Source: Phocaeicola sp.
Lineage (GTDB): Bacteria > Bacteroidota > Bacteroidia > Bacteroidales > Bacteroidaceae
Length of the DNA: 64,000 nt
Direction: 5' to 3'
Assembly: GCA_020026175.1 (NCBI GenBank)
Contig: JAHHQV010000004.1
Coordinates: forward strand, 1 to 64,000
Shown: piece after piece, positions 27,144-36,639 of the stretch
Layout of the letters: each line of letters begins with the position of its first letter
Numbering within the stretch: the stretch's first letter is position 1
The notes under the pieces: generated by a model
Database searches by the model: none
What the model was told of the DNA's origin: nothing
The model's input: the letters and a program-made list of their open reading frames with translations, nothing else
Translations under genes and position numbers: made by a program

Positions 27144-30100
27144 ATGGGAGAAACAAAATCAAAAGACCTTAAGTACTTGTATATATTAGCAGCAGGTATG
27201 TTCAGTTCTACGTTATCAGCTAATAATGAAAATACAAGTAACAACACTTTACCTTACTGGAAAGACATACAGACAGTGTGTGTAAACCGTGAAGAACCAC
27301 GTTCGGCATTTATGACATATGCCAACAAAGAGCAAGCTTCGGCAGGCAAATACGAAGCTAGTCCATACTATAATCTACTAAATGGTACATGGAAGTTTTA
27401 TTATGTAGACTCATATAAACAACTCCCTGATAATATTACTGATAAAAATACTGATATTTCAGGTTGGAAAGACATAAATGTTCCAGGAAACTGGGAACTG
27501 CAAGGATTCGGTACTGCTATCTACACTAACCAGAGCTATGAATTTCAACCCAAAGACCCTCAACCTCCACTACTGCCTGAAACGACTCCTGTAGGCGTTT
27601 ATAGAAAAGAAATCAAAATACCGACTAATTGGGATGGACGTGATATATATCTTCACATAGCCGGAGCAAAATCCGGTTGTTACGTATATGTAAACGGAAA
27701 AGAAGTAGGATATAACGAAGACTCCAAGAATCCGGCAGAATACCTTATAAACAAATATCTTACCAATGGGAAAAATGTGATCACACTTAAGATTTTCCGT
27801 TGGAGTACAGGCTCATACCTTGAATGTCAGGATTTCTGGCGCATGAGTGGTATAGAAAGAGACGTGTTTATATATTCTCAGCCTAAAGCCGCTATTAAAG
27901 ATTTCCGAATCACATCAACTCTTGACAACGAGTATAAAGATGGAATCTTCAAATTGGCTATAGATATGAAGAACCATCGTAGTTCTACTACAAAACTTGA
28001 GGTAAGCTATGAACTTGTTGATAATAAAAAACAAATCGTATCAAGCGACAAGCAAGTCATGACTATTGAATCTCAGAAAGAAGAAACAATAATATTCAAT
28101 AAAAATATACCTACTGTAAAAAAATGGTCATCAGAAGAACCAAATCTTTATAAACTGTTCATGACAGTTAAAGAAAACGGAAACGTAACAGAGGTAGTTC
28201 CATTCAATGTAGGCTTCCGCAAGATAGAAATAAAGGAAATAGAACAGAAATCGGCAAATGGCAAAAACTATACAGTATTGCTTGTAAACGGACAACCTAT
28301 AAAGCTGCGTGGAGTGAATATCCACGAACATAACCCTGCAACAGGACACTACATAACAGAAGGGCTGATGCGTAAAGACTTCGAGTTGATGAGGAGACAC
28401 AACCTTAACACCGTCCGTTTGTGCCATTATCCACAAGACCGCCGCTTCTATGAACTTTGCGACGAATATGGATTGTATGTTTACGATGAAGCGAACATTG
28501 AGAGCCATGGTATGCGTTATGACTTAAGAAAGGGAGGAACACTAGGCAACAACCCTGAATGGCTTAAACCTCATATATATCGCACTATCAATATGTTTGA
28601 GCGTAACAAGAACTATCCTTCTGTCACATTTTGGTCTCTTGGCAATGAAGCAGGAAACGGATATAACTTCTATCAGACATATCTTTGGGTGAAAAATGCA
28701 GACAAAGACATTATGAATCGTCCTGTAAACTACGAACGTGCACAATGGGAATGGAATTCTGATATGTATGTACCACAGTACCCTAGCGCTTCGTGGTTAG
28801 AAGATATTGGGAAAGAAGGTAGTGACCGACCGGTTGCACCATCAGAATATGCTCATGCTATGGGTAACTCTACAGGTAGCCTTTGGGACCAGTGGAAAGC
28901 AATCTACAAATATCCCAATCTTCAGGGAGGATACATTTGGGATTGGGTTGACCAAGGTATTGACCAGACAGACAGCGAAGGGTGTCATTATTGGGCTTAT
29001 GGAGGAGACTTTGGAACAAATATGCCAAGCGATGGAAACTTCTGCTGTAATGGTATAGTAAGTCCGGACCGTACTCCACACCCTGCAATGAGTGAAGTGA
29101 AATATGCTCATCAATATGTAGGCTTTAACATGAAGGATGCAGCAAACGGTATATTCAATGTAACAAACCGCTACTACTTCACAAACCTCAAAAAATACAT
29201 GATTACTTATAAGGTTAAAGAGAACAACAAGACTATACGACGCAAAAAAATAACTTTAGACATAGAACCTCAATGCAGCAAAGAGATAAAGGTTGACATA
29301 AGAGGACTTAAACCAAAAACAGGTACTGAATATTTTGTTGAGTTCACAGTAAGCACCACTGTTGCCGAAACACTTATACCTGCAGGATATGAGATAGCAC
29401 ACGACCAGTTCCGTTTGCCTATAGACCCAATAGAACGCAAATTCTCTACTTCAGGTCCAGAATTGAAATGCAATACTACAGGCAATACAATTTCGGTATC
29501 ATCATCGAAAGTTGATTTTGTGTTCAATAAGGAAAGTGGTCTTGTAACCTCATACAAAGTAAAAGGTACAGAATATTTTGACAATGGATTTGGTATACAA
29601 CCTAACTTCTGGCGTGCTCCAAATGATAATGACTATGGCAACCAGATGCCAAAACGCCTACAGATATGGAAACAGTCGAGCAGAAACTTCAATGTAGTAG
29701 ATACAAAAGTTGAAATGGACGGGAAAGATGCTGTACTGAAGGCAAGCTATTTATTAGCAGCAGGAAATCTTTATATAGTAACATATCGCATACATCCATC
29801 GGGAGTCATAAAAGCCGACTACACTTTTACATCTACAGATATGGAAGCTGAAAAGACTGAATTATCGGAAGCTGCACTGACTGCAACATTTACTCCTGGC
29901 AATGACGCTATCCGAAAAGAAAGTTCAAAACTTGTAGTGCCTCGTATCGGAATACGTTTCCGTATGCCTTCTGATATGAACCAAGTTTCTTACTTCGGAC
30001 GTGGACCAGAAGAGAACTACATTGACCGTAACAATGGAACATTAGTAGGACTCTATAACACTACAGCCGAAGATATGTACTTCCCATACGTACGTCCACA

Positions 30101-30491
30101 AGAGAACGGACATCACACAGACACACGTTGGGTAAGCTTGAAAAAGAAAGACGGTAAGGGTCTGACTATATATGCCGACAAAACTATAGGTTTTAATGCC
30201 TTACGCAACTCTGTAGAAGATTTTGACGGCGAAGAAGCCACTCATCGCGACTATCAGTGGAACAATAGAGATGCAGAAGAATTGAAACATGACATTTCTA
30301 CTGCCCTCAATATCAAGCCTAGACAAACACATATAAACGACATCAAGCCTCAACCATTCGTAGAAGTATGTGTTGACATGAAACAAATGGGACTGGGAGG
30401 ATATGACAGTTGGGGAGCACATCCCGACAAGCAGTATCTGATACCTGCCAACAAAGAATATAAATGGGGATTTACTATAGTTCCAATGTAA
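27144..30491 (+). CDS. Glycoside hydrolase family 2 beta-galactosidase (LacZ-like), secreted
   Basis: Retaining exo-beta-galactosidase of 1115 residues. After a signal-like segment (LKYLYILAAGMFSSTLSA) come the sugar-binding jelly roll (NVPGNWELQGFGTAIYTN, VGVYRKEI), an Ig-like domain and the TIM barrel. The barrel has acid/base Glu502 in SLGNEAGNG and nucleophile Glu568 in PSEYAHAMGNS. Another Ig-like domain and a C-terminal bgal_small_N domain (GIQPNFWRAPNDNDYGN, FGRGPEENYIDRNNG) complete it. It probably acts in the periplasm or at the surface on beta-galactosides of host or plant glycans. It has its own promoter and terminator, so it is a single-gene unit beside the GH20 gene. Confidence 0.95.
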   Translation: MGETKSKDLKYLYILAAGMFSSTLSANNENTSNNTLPYWKDIQTVCVNREEPRSAFMTYANKEQASAGKYEASPYYNLLNGTWKFYYVDSYKQLPDNITDKNTDISGWKDINVPGNWELQGFGTAIYTNQSYEFQPKDPQPPLLPETTPVGVYRKEIKIPTNWDGRDIYLHIAGAKSGCYVYVNGKEVGYNEDSKNPAEYLINKYLTNGKNVITLKIFRWSTGSYLECQDFWRMSGIERDVFIYSQPKAAIKDFRITSTLDNEYKDGIFKLAIDMKNHRSSTTKLEVSYELVDNKKQIVSSDKQVMTIESQKEETIIFNKNIPTVKKWSSEEPNLYKLFMTVKENGNVTEVVPFNVGFRKIEIKEIEQKSANGKNYTVLLVNGQPIKLRGVNIHEHNPATGHYITEGLMRKDFELMRRHNLNTVRLCHYPQDRRFYELCDEYGLYVYDEANIESHGMRYDLRKGGTLGNNPEWLKPHIYRTINMFERNKNYPSVTFWSLGNEAGNGYNFYQTYLWVKNADKDIMNRPVNYERAQWEWNSDMYVPQYPSASWLEDIGKEGSDRPVAPSEYAHAMGNSTGSLWDQWKAIYKYPNLQGGYIWDWVDQGIDQTDSEGCHYWAYGGDFGTNMPSDGNFCCNGIVSPDRTPHPAMSEVKYAHQYVGFNMKDAANGIFNVTNRYYFTNLKKYMITYKVKENNKTIRRKKITLDIEPQCSKEIKVDIRGLKPKTGTEYFVEFTVSTTVAETLIPAGYEIAHDQFRLPIDPIERKFSTSGPELKCNTTGNTISVSSSKVDFVFNKESGLVTSYKVKGTEYFDNGFGIQPNFWRAPNDNDYGNQMPKRLQIWKQSSRNFNVVDTKVEMDGKDAVLKASYLLAAGNLYIVTYRIHPSGVIKADYTFTSTDMEAEKTELSEAALTATFTPGNDAIRKESSKLVVPRIGIRFRMPSDMNQVSYFGRGPEENYIDRNNGTLVGLYNTTAEDMYFPYVRPQENGHHTDTRWVSLKKKDGKGLTIYADKTIGFNALRNSVEDFDGEEATHRDYQWNNRDAEELKHDISTALNIKPRQTHINDIKPQPFVEVCVDMKQMGLGGYDSWGAHPDKQYLIPANKEYKWGFTIVPM

Positions 30492-30509
30492 AATAAATGC
30501 AACAATGAG

Positions 30510-30550
30510 ATGTCCGGTATATGATATTATGTTATATGCCGGACATTTTT
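30510..30550 (+). terminator. Intrinsic terminator after the GH2 gene
   Basis: ATGTCCGGTATAT (30510-30522) pairs with ATATGCCGGACAT (30534-30546), one G-T wobble, then TTTT. Confidence 0.88.
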
Positions 30551-30607
30551 CATTTATTTATTCTAAAAAATAACTTATATTCTCAAAGTCAAAAACTATA
30601 CTTTCAT

Positions 30608-30638
30608 TTTGTGCTTCATTATGTTTGCACTATATTTG
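30608..30638 (+). promoter_or_regulatory. Promoter of the GH20 gene
   Basis: TTTG (30608-30611), 19 bases, TATATTTG (30631-30638): a near-perfect Bacteroidetes promoter. A second TAnnTTTG (TATGTTTG, 30620-30627) overlaps it. Confidence 0.7.
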
Positions 30639-30666
30639 CAACAAATACTCATATAACCAATTATTT

Positions 30667-33018
30667 ATGATGAAAAATCATTTTACAAACCTTTGCGCCG
30701 GACTTTCTTTAAGTCTTTTAATGGCGTGTAGCGGCCAGACCGGCGAAATCAAATCTTACAACGAAGGCATCAATATTATTCCGATGCCACAGTCTCTAAC
30801 ACTTCAAGACGGTTCTTTCAAACTAGGAAACAGTACAGGTATTTCGGCAACTACTCCCGAAGCAAAAACTGTAGCCGAATTCTTTGCATCAAAAATGAGA
30901 AGAGCTACAGGATACGACATTCCTGTAGGTGAAAGCGGAGATATAAAACTCGTAACAGACGCTTCACTCGACACCAATGATGAAGGATATAAACTGAATG
31001 TGACAAGCAATGAAGTAACTGTTACTGCAAAGACTACTAAAGGTCTTTTCTATGGACTACAATCATTCATGCAACTACTTCCTGCCGAAATTGAAAGTCC
31101 TGCAAAAGTAAGCAATATAGCATGGACTGCACAGGCAGCCAATATAACCGACGAACCTCGATTTGAATACCGTGGTCTTATGATAGACCCATGCCGTCAC
31201 TTCATGACAGTAGACGAAATAAAGAAGCAGTTGGATGTTATGGCATTATTCAAGATGAACCGTATGCACTGGCATCTTACAGAAGACCAGGGATGGAGAA
31301 TCGAGATAAAGAAATACCCTAAACTTACCGAAATAGGTTCTGTTAGAACAGAAGGTGAAGGTTATGAATACGGTCCATTTTTCTACACACAAGAAGATGT
31401 TAAGGAAATCGTAAAATATGCATCTGAAAGATTTATAACAATAGTTCCTGAAATAGAACTTCCAGGACACGAATTGTCTGCCATCGCAGCCTATCCTGAG
31501 CTGTCATGTAAAGGACAAGAAATCAGTCCACGAGTTATATGGGGAGTAGAAGATGTTGTGATGTGTGCAGGCAAAGAACTACCATTCCAGTTCTTGGAAG
31601 ATGTAATAGCAGAAGTAGCACAATTGTTCCCTGGCGAATATCTCCACATTGGCGGTGATGAATGTCCAAAGACAAGCTGGAAGAACTGTCCTCTATGCCA
31701 GAAACGTATCCGTCAGGAAGGACTTCAGGCAAAAGACGGTCACTCTGCCGAAGAACGCTTGCAGAGCTATTTTATACAAAGAATGGAAAAAGTAGCAGCA
31801 AAATATGGCAAAAAGATTATAGGATGGGATGAAATTCTTGAAGGAGGACTTTCTCCAACTGCAACTGTAATGTCATGGCGAGGAGAGCAAGGTGGTATTG
31901 CCGCTGCCCTTACAAGCCATAATGTAATCATGACTCCTGGAGGAAACGGTATGTACCTTGACCACTATCAGGGCGACAGCAAGGTTGAGCCTGTTGCTAT
32001 AGGAGGATATTCTACATTAGAAAAGACTTATTCATACAATCCTACTCCTGACACCCTTATAACAATGGATAAAGAACATTTCGTAAAAGGTGTACAGGGT
32101 AACATATGGAGCGAATATCTTTACACAAACGATATAAGAGAATATAGAACATTCCCAAGAGGTATTGCAATTGCCGAAATAGGATGGACAAACAATGACC
32201 GCAAGGATTACAAGGACTTCGAAAGACGTATAAACAATGCATATGTACGTATGGACTCTTATAAAATCAACTATCATATACCAATGCCAGAACAGAAAGG
32301 CGGATCTTGCAATTTCATAGCATTTACAGACAAGGCTACATTGGAATTCAAGACAACAAGACCTGAAAAGATGGTATATACAGTTGATGGTACAGAACCT
32401 ACAGCACAGTCTACTGAATATACATCACCTCTTACATTTACAGAGACTACTACACTTAAGATTGCAACAGCTCTTCCTTCTGGAAAATTAAGCAAGGTGA
32501 GAACTATTACAGTCGACAAACAGACTCCACTTAAGGCTAAAGAAGTAGCTAAAACAGAAAAAGGACTTAAGATGGGTGTAAAATATGGTTCATTCCTTAA
32601 TATAGACCAGTTCAATAAATCAAACGGCAAGTTTGACAGCGAAAAGACCATCAAGACAACGCGTGAACTTACTTCTGTTGTAAAGACTTCCGAATCAATG
32701 AGAGGAGTTAAACAATACGGAGCAGTTGCTACTGGATATGTAAACATTGAAGAAGACGGAGTTTACTTCTTATCTTCGGAACTTGAAGAAGTATGGATTG
32801 ACGGCAAGCTCGTTATCAACAACAAAAACGAAGTAAAGCGTTTCTCTAGAAATGATTCTTCTATCGCTCTTGGCAAGGGATTGCACGAAATCAAAGCTGT
32901 ATTCCTAGGTCATATTATCGGAGGATGGCCTTCAAACTGGAATGACGGCAGCATAAAGATTAAAAAAGCCGGAAGTGAAAAATTTGAAACTATCGGAGAA
33001 GACAAGCTATTCCATTAA
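30667..33018 (+). CDS. GH20 beta-N-acetylhexosaminidase, lipoprotein
   Basis: Exo-beta-hexosaminidase removing terminal GlcNAc or GalNAc by substrate-assisted catalysis. The start at 30667 (MMKNHFTNLCAGLSLSLLMAC) gives a lipoprotein signal; an in-frame ATG at 30625 overlaps the promoter. A GH20b domain (about residues 35-160) leads into the barrel (YRGLMIDPCRHFMTVDEIKK) with the catalytic pair Asp331-Glu332 in HIGGDECPKTSW. Then come a chitobiase-type C-terminal Fn3-like module (MVYTVDGTEPTAQSTEYTSP) and a PA14-like beta domain (EDGVYFLSSELEEVWIDGK). Total 783 residues. Together with the GH2 enzyme it fits stepwise trimming of host mucin or N-glycans. Confidence 0.95.
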   Translation: MMKNHFTNLCAGLSLSLLMACSGQTGEIKSYNEGINIIPMPQSLTLQDGSFKLGNSTGISATTPEAKTVAEFFASKMRRATGYDIPVGESGDIKLVTDASLDTNDEGYKLNVTSNEVTVTAKTTKGLFYGLQSFMQLLPAEIESPAKVSNIAWTAQAANITDEPRFEYRGLMIDPCRHFMTVDEIKKQLDVMALFKMNRMHWHLTEDQGWRIEIKKYPKLTEIGSVRTEGEGYEYGPFFYTQEDVKEIVKYASERFITIVPEIELPGHELSAIAAYPELSCKGQEISPRVIWGVEDVVMCAGKELPFQFLEDVIAEVAQLFPGEYLHIGGDECPKTSWKNCPLCQKRIRQEGLQAKDGHSAEERLQSYFIQRMEKVAAKYGKKIIGWDEILEGGLSPTATVMSWRGEQGGIAAALTSHNVIMTPGGNGMYLDHYQGDSKVEPVAIGGYSTLEKTYSYNPTPDTLITMDKEHFVKGVQGNIWSEYLYTNDIREYRTFPRGIAIAEIGWTNNDRKDYKDFERRINNAYVRMDSYKINYHIPMPEQKGGSCNFIAFTDKATLEFKTTRPEKMVYTVDGTEPTAQSTEYTSPLTFTETTTLKIATALPSGKLSKVRTITVDKQTPLKAKEVAKTEKGLKMGVKYGSFLNIDQFNKSNGKFDSEKTIKTTRELTSVVKTSESMRGVKQYGAVATGYVNIEEDGVYFLSSELEEVWIDGKLVINNKNEVKRFSRNDSSIALGKGLHEIKAVFLGHIIGGWPSNWNDGSIKIKKAGSEKFETIGEDKLFH

Positions 33019-33048
33019 TCTGTCATCCACAGATTTTATAGTATAAAA

Positions 33049-33095
33049 ATAGCCGTTGAATTGAGAATACGTCAATTCAACGGCTATCTTGTTTT
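33049..33095 (+). terminator. Intrinsic terminator after the GH20 gene
   Basis: A perfect 15-bp stem, ATAGCCGTTGAATTG (33049-33063) with CAATTCAACGGCTAT (33073-33087), with a 9-base loop and T-rich tail CTTGTTTTT. It lies just outside the IS605 element. Confidence 0.88.
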
Positions 33096-33122
33096 TAGGT
33101 TTTCAAATGTGGGGTAGCACAG

Positions 33123-33416
33123 CTACCCTTGGCTTTCAATATACTTTTTGATAGTTTCCTGACTGACTTTTCCGACCGATGAAACAAAGTAGCCATCTGT
33201 CCACAATGTGTTTTCCCGGTAAAATACCTGTTTAAGATAATTTTCATGCTTTTTCCACATGGCTGTTGTAGACATTTGTTTGAGTCTTCTAACAATTTGC
33301 AATGGAGAGAGTTTTGGTTCACTTCGTACCATCATGTGTATGTGGTCTTTGGCTGTTTCCATGACCTCAATATCGAAGTCTGACAAGTCAGATATGTTCT
33401 GTATGATTTGTTTCAA
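33123..33416 (-). pseudogene. tnpA: Truncated TnpA, Y1 HUH transposase of IS200/IS605
   Basis: The remaining 97 residues include the HUH motif in DHIHMMVRSEPK and the catalytic Tyr region in WTDGYFVSSVGKVSQETIKK, typical of TnpA. About 40 N-terminal residues (the first strand and part of the helix in this family, usual length 130-150) are missing. The only start is a TTG at the deletion junction. The catalytic residues are present, but the fold is incomplete. Confidence 0.85.
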
Positions 33417-34356
33417 GTCACGCAGGAACAGACAGAGTTTCCTTTGTCCTCAGCATTGCCGGGTGGATTTTGCAACAGACACCATTACCATACCTAAAGC
33501 CCCCAATATCCCGGCTTTACTTCACCGAAGATTTAAAGGGACGGTAAAGACCGTTACTATCAGCATGACACCTTCTGGAAAGTATTTTGCCTCCGTACTG
33601 GTGGATACCAATCTGCAGGAACTCTCTTCGGGAGAAAAGGGAATCAATACAGCCATCGGTATAAATCTAGGCATTAAGTCGCTTGCTGTTTGTTCGGATG
33701 GTCGTACTTTCGATAATCCTAAGCATCTTAATCGTAAACTTGAAAGGCTTGCTGTCCTTCAGAAACGTCTGAGCCGTAAACAGAAAGATTCTTCCAACCG
33801 GAACAAGGCACGTATAAAGGTGGCCCGATTACAGGAACACATCGCAAATTGCCGTAAGGACAACCTTCACAAAATCACCTATATGCTTACGCACGACAGC
33901 CAAGTGCGCACTATCTGTATGGAAGATTTGAATGTGAAAGGCATGCAACGCAACCATCACCTTGCCCAGGCAGTCTCTGATGCATCTTTCGGTATGTTTC
34001 TAACGCTGCTTGAATACAAATGCAAGTGGTATGGAGTGAACCTAATAAAGATAGACCGCTTTGCCCCAAGCTCAAAGACCTGCGGCAAGTGCGGCTATAT
34101 CTATAAAGGATTGAAATTAAGCGAGCGCAGCTGGACTTGTCCGGATTGTGGTACCATCCATGACCGGGACTTTAATGCCGCTTGCAATATCAAGGAATTT
34201 GGCTTGAAAGCCCTACCCACGGAGCGTGGGAAAGTCAAGCCTGTGGATTGCCCTCTTGTGGATGACCGACCTCGTGTCCTAAAAAGCAACGGCAGGAAGA
34301 AGCAGGAAAAAAGAGGAGGTATTAGTATCTCCGAAGCCGCTAAATCTTTAGTTTAG
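33400..34356 (+). pseudogene. tnpB: Truncated TnpB, RNA-guided nuclease relative, with catalytic Asp changed to Asn
   Basis: Recognisable TnpB sequence starts about 33400 (FKSRRNRQSFLCPQHCRVDF) and runs to the right end. The N-terminal 100 or so residues are missing. RuvC-I reads AIGINLGIKSLAV, with AAT at 33664-33666 where active relatives have Asp (GAT). RuvC-II (ICMEDLNVKGM), the zinc ribbon (TCGKCG...WTCPDCG) and RuvC-III (HDRDFNAACNI) are intact. An open frame extends upstream to 33259, but that part is antisense to tnpA and not TnpB sequence. A single G-to-A change accounts for the catalytic loss. Probably dead; see findings for the alternative. Confidence 0.85.
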
Positions 34357-34359
34357 CGG

Positions 34360-34503
34360 TAGTTCACTCATTATCACAATCTATTGAATATCCATATCCT
34401 CATTAAATGTATAAAAGCAAAACTAGAAACAGTAAACTATAGTTTATATCGAATAATTGATTAAAGCACTCTTTGACTTATCTTTGTGGTCTAAAAAGTT
34501 TAA
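34360..34503. other. Short non-coding spacer between two IS remnants
   Basis: AT-rich, no gene or clear repeat. A weak TATCTTTG at 34481-34488, preceding the transposase remnant by 15 bases, may be that element's own promoter. Confidence 0.35.
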
Positions 34504-35149
34504 ATGATGTATTACGACAAAATTCGCTACTGCCATAGTCAAGTTCTTGCAGCAACAGGCTTGACACCTATAGAGTTTGAAGCCTTACTGATAACTTTTA
34601 AGTATCATATGGAGTCATTTTACTTTAGAAGGAAAAGTCCGTCAACGTATATCTTATAATAGAAAGACCTATTCAACGCCCTATAGATGAAGATAGGCAG
34701 TCTGCGTGCTATAGTGGTAAAAAAACTCATAGCATAAAGAATAACATCCTGTGTACCAGTTATCTCAGAATTGTATGGTTAAGTTCAACTTACGAAGGTC
34801 ATACCCATGACAAGAGGATATGTGATGCAGAACCTCTTTCGCTTCACAAAGGAATACGACTTTGGCAGGATACAGGTTTTCAGGGACACAAACCAGATGG
34901 TGTTGATGTATATATGCCCAAAAAGAAACCTAAAGGAAAAGAACTTACTCCGGAAGAAAAGCAGGAGAATAAGAGAATTTCAGGCATCAGGATTAAAGTC
35001 GGGCATGCCATCGGTGGAATGAAAAAATGCCGTATTGTCAAAGAACGATTTAGATGCCATAAATTCGGATTCGAAGATATGGTGATTCTTATTGCATGTG
35101 GATTGCACAACTTTAGAATCAGCCATAAAATGAGCCATATAGCAATTTA
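34504..35149 (+). pseudogene. Degenerate DDE_Tnp_4-type (IS5-group) transposase
   Basis: Two disconnected pieces. Positions 34504-34659 encode MMYYDKIRYCHSQVLAATGL and a short helix-turn-helix start, then stop. From about 34663 another frame reads ERPIQRPIDEDRQSACYSGK, KTHSIKNNI, LSSTYEGHTHDKRICD and, to the end, GHAIGGMKKCRIVKERFR. These are the second half of a DDE superfamily transposase (DGTERPI-type motif, HD, and the C-terminal E region). The middle, including the first catalytic Asp region, is deleted. No terminal repeats were identified with confidence. Confidence 0.75.
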
Positions 35150-35180
35150 ATCTATATAATGTTTAATGATGGAATAAAAA

Positions 35181-36182
35181 CTACAACTCACATTTTACTA
35201 ATGTATAGTCAGGAGCTACCACAATGGCGTAAAGCGTATTCCTGGTTATATCCGAACATATACGCAAAATAGGGGCACCTAAGTCTACTATACGCTTCAG
35301 GTTTAGTTCATAATCGTATAAGAAAACCGTAGTGGGGCGAAGAGAAGCATCCCTACCTACAGCAGTCTCATCGGTCTTGTCACGTGTACGGTCACGTTCC
35401 AAAGTAATGATATAGTCACGGCTGAGACAAAGTTCGCTGGCTCCTTTTGCCTTTTTCCAGTCAAACTGCAAATATCCTTTTTCCATTCTGTAATTGTCAA
35501 TATTACTCTTCCGCTCTTTTTTCAACTCAAAGTTGCCTGAAACTTCATCATATTGATAACAAACCATATAAGGAAAATCCAAAGGAGCATAGATTAAAGA
35601 ACGGCTACGAGGGTCGTATGCCATATTCCCCCATATATGCTGCTTGTACTCTGATATTGGATAAGAGCCGAACTTCACGGAACGATTATTCATCATAGCC
35701 TGAAAATAGGATTCCTCCCCATCTTGAGTATTGCTTATAAGAAAGTTGTCCGCAATACGGGAAAAGCTATCCATCGTGCTGTCTTTCTCTTGCCGACAAT
35801 AATAATTCTTGCCGCAAAGCAAGCTGTCTATCAAGAAAAAGCCTTGATTGTTGCCATTCACATCACTCACAAAGACCTCATTGTTCACCGCAAACTGACT
35901 CATGCTTGGGGTTACAAACTCATTAGGTCCCTGACCGATAGAACCTATCGTTACTAGTTCTTTTCCAGACACCGTATCATGCACATGTAGAAAAGTACTA
36001 TCGGAAAAAGGCTCAATCCATACCAAGTACTTGGGGGAGAACAGCATATTACTGGGCATGACAGTATATATACTGTTTGTCAACACTGTAAACGGACGAT
36101 GTTCGTATAATGCTTCTGATTTTTTGCCACAAGCACACAATAATGCTACTATACCTACTGTTATATAGGTCCTTAATTTCAT
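35181..36182 (-). CDS. BF3164-family lipoprotein, predicted six-bladed beta-propeller
   Basis: Lipoprotein of 333 residues; signal MKLRTYITVGIVALLCAC. The segment VHDTVSGKELVTIGSIGQGP, with NEFVTPSMSQ following, is a hallmark of the BF3164/TolB-like propeller lipoproteins of Bacteroides. Blade-like repeats continue with EVFVSDVNGNNQGFFLID, SLIYAPLDFPYMVCYQYD and TVFLYDYELNLKRIVDLGAP. Such genes commonly lie beside NVEALA peptides, as here (18-base gap). Function is unknown; a surface sensing or binding role is only inference. The gene is intact although its surroundings are full of IS debris. Confidence 0.8.
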   Translation of the reverse strand: MKLRTYITVGIVALLCACGKKSEALYEHRPFTVLTNSIYTVMPSNMLFSPKYLVWIEPFSDSTFLHVHDTVSGKELVTIGSIGQGPNEFVTPSMSQFAVNNEVFVSDVNGNNQGFFLIDSLLCGKNYYCRQEKDSTMDSFSRIADNFLISNTQDGEESYFQAMMNNRSVKFGSYPISEYKQHIWGNMAYDPRSRSLIYAPLDFPYMVCYQYDEVSGNFELKKERKSNIDNYRMEKGYLQFDWKKAKGASELCLSRDYIITLERDRTRDKTDETAVGRDASLRPTTVFLYDYELNLKRIVDLGAPILRICSDITRNTLYAIVVAPDYTLVKCEL

Positions 36183-36200
36183 ATCCTAGAAATACCAATA

Positions 36201-36467
36201 TTAATAATTATGAGAACATACGCGCGTTTCACATCCTGAACCATTAGAATAAGCCCAAGTATAATGCTTATTACCACACACACAACATTTTCTCTCTAAA
36301 ATGCCAACACAAGGATGTCCGTTGAAATCTTCTCCAGAAGCTAACGCTTCTATGTTCTCCATTGCTAAATCAGACAACTGTGAGTCTTTTTGAGAAGTAT
36401 AGATATTCAAGCCTGCTACTAAAGTAAGTAAAGCTAATACAACAAATTTAAGTATATTCTTTTTCAT
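36201..36467 (-). CDS. NVEALA-family small exported peptide
   Basis: An 88-residue precursor. N-terminal hydrophobic export segment MKKNILKFVVLALLTLVAGL, then the family motif in AMENIEALASGE (about residues 35-46). The C-terminal core is Cys-rich: HPCVGILERKCCVCGNKHY and CETRVCSHNY, six Cys in all. The motif sits like a processing site before a Cys-rich product, but cleavage and secretion are inference. It is directly upstream of the BF3164 lipoprotein and likely transcribed with it. An IS remnant lies about 170 bases upstream and may have separated it from its original promoter or partner genes. Confidence 0.85.
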   Translation of the reverse strand: MKKNILKFVVLALLTLVAGLNIYTSQKDSQLSDLAMENIEALASGEDFNGHPCVGILERKCCVCGNKHYTWAYSNGSGCETRVCSHNY

Positions 36468-36639
36468 AACAACTAAGTTTGATAAGATTATTCAAATTAA
36501 TTATCTCACTACGAAGTGACAAACATTCCATTTGCCCATCTCCAATTTTATACTTAACTTTACATCGGTCTGTCCTCCATACGTTAAGGTGAGTTCTATC
36601 AATTCAATTTATCCTCTTGTATCAGACAGCAGAACTCTT

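Larger units (their letters stand above)
33112..34359. mobile_element. IS200/IS605-family element with internal deletion
   Basis: Bounded by a hairpin GGGTAGC-ACA-GCTACCC at 33112-33128 (left end, overlapping the tnpA stop) and a hairpin CCGCTAAA / TTTAGCGG at 34337-34359 (right end, overlapping the tnpB stop). tnpA and tnpB are divergent, as in IS605. Both lack their N-terminal coding parts, and their remaining 5' portions overlap near 33400-33416, so an internal segment has been lost. The element is therefore not autonomous. In this family the tnpB 3' end and right-end hairpin encode the guide (omega) RNA scaffold; that part is still present. Confidence 0.8.

Noticed and set aside
33049..33087. 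Hairpin taken as the left end of the IS605 element
   Set aside because: It has the form and place of the GH20 gene terminator (T tail, 30 bases after the stop); the smaller hairpin at 33112-33128 overlapping the tnpA stop is the better element end.
33259..33399. Upstream extension of the tnpB open frame
   Set aside because: It reads antisense through tnpA codons; TnpB similarity begins only near 33400.
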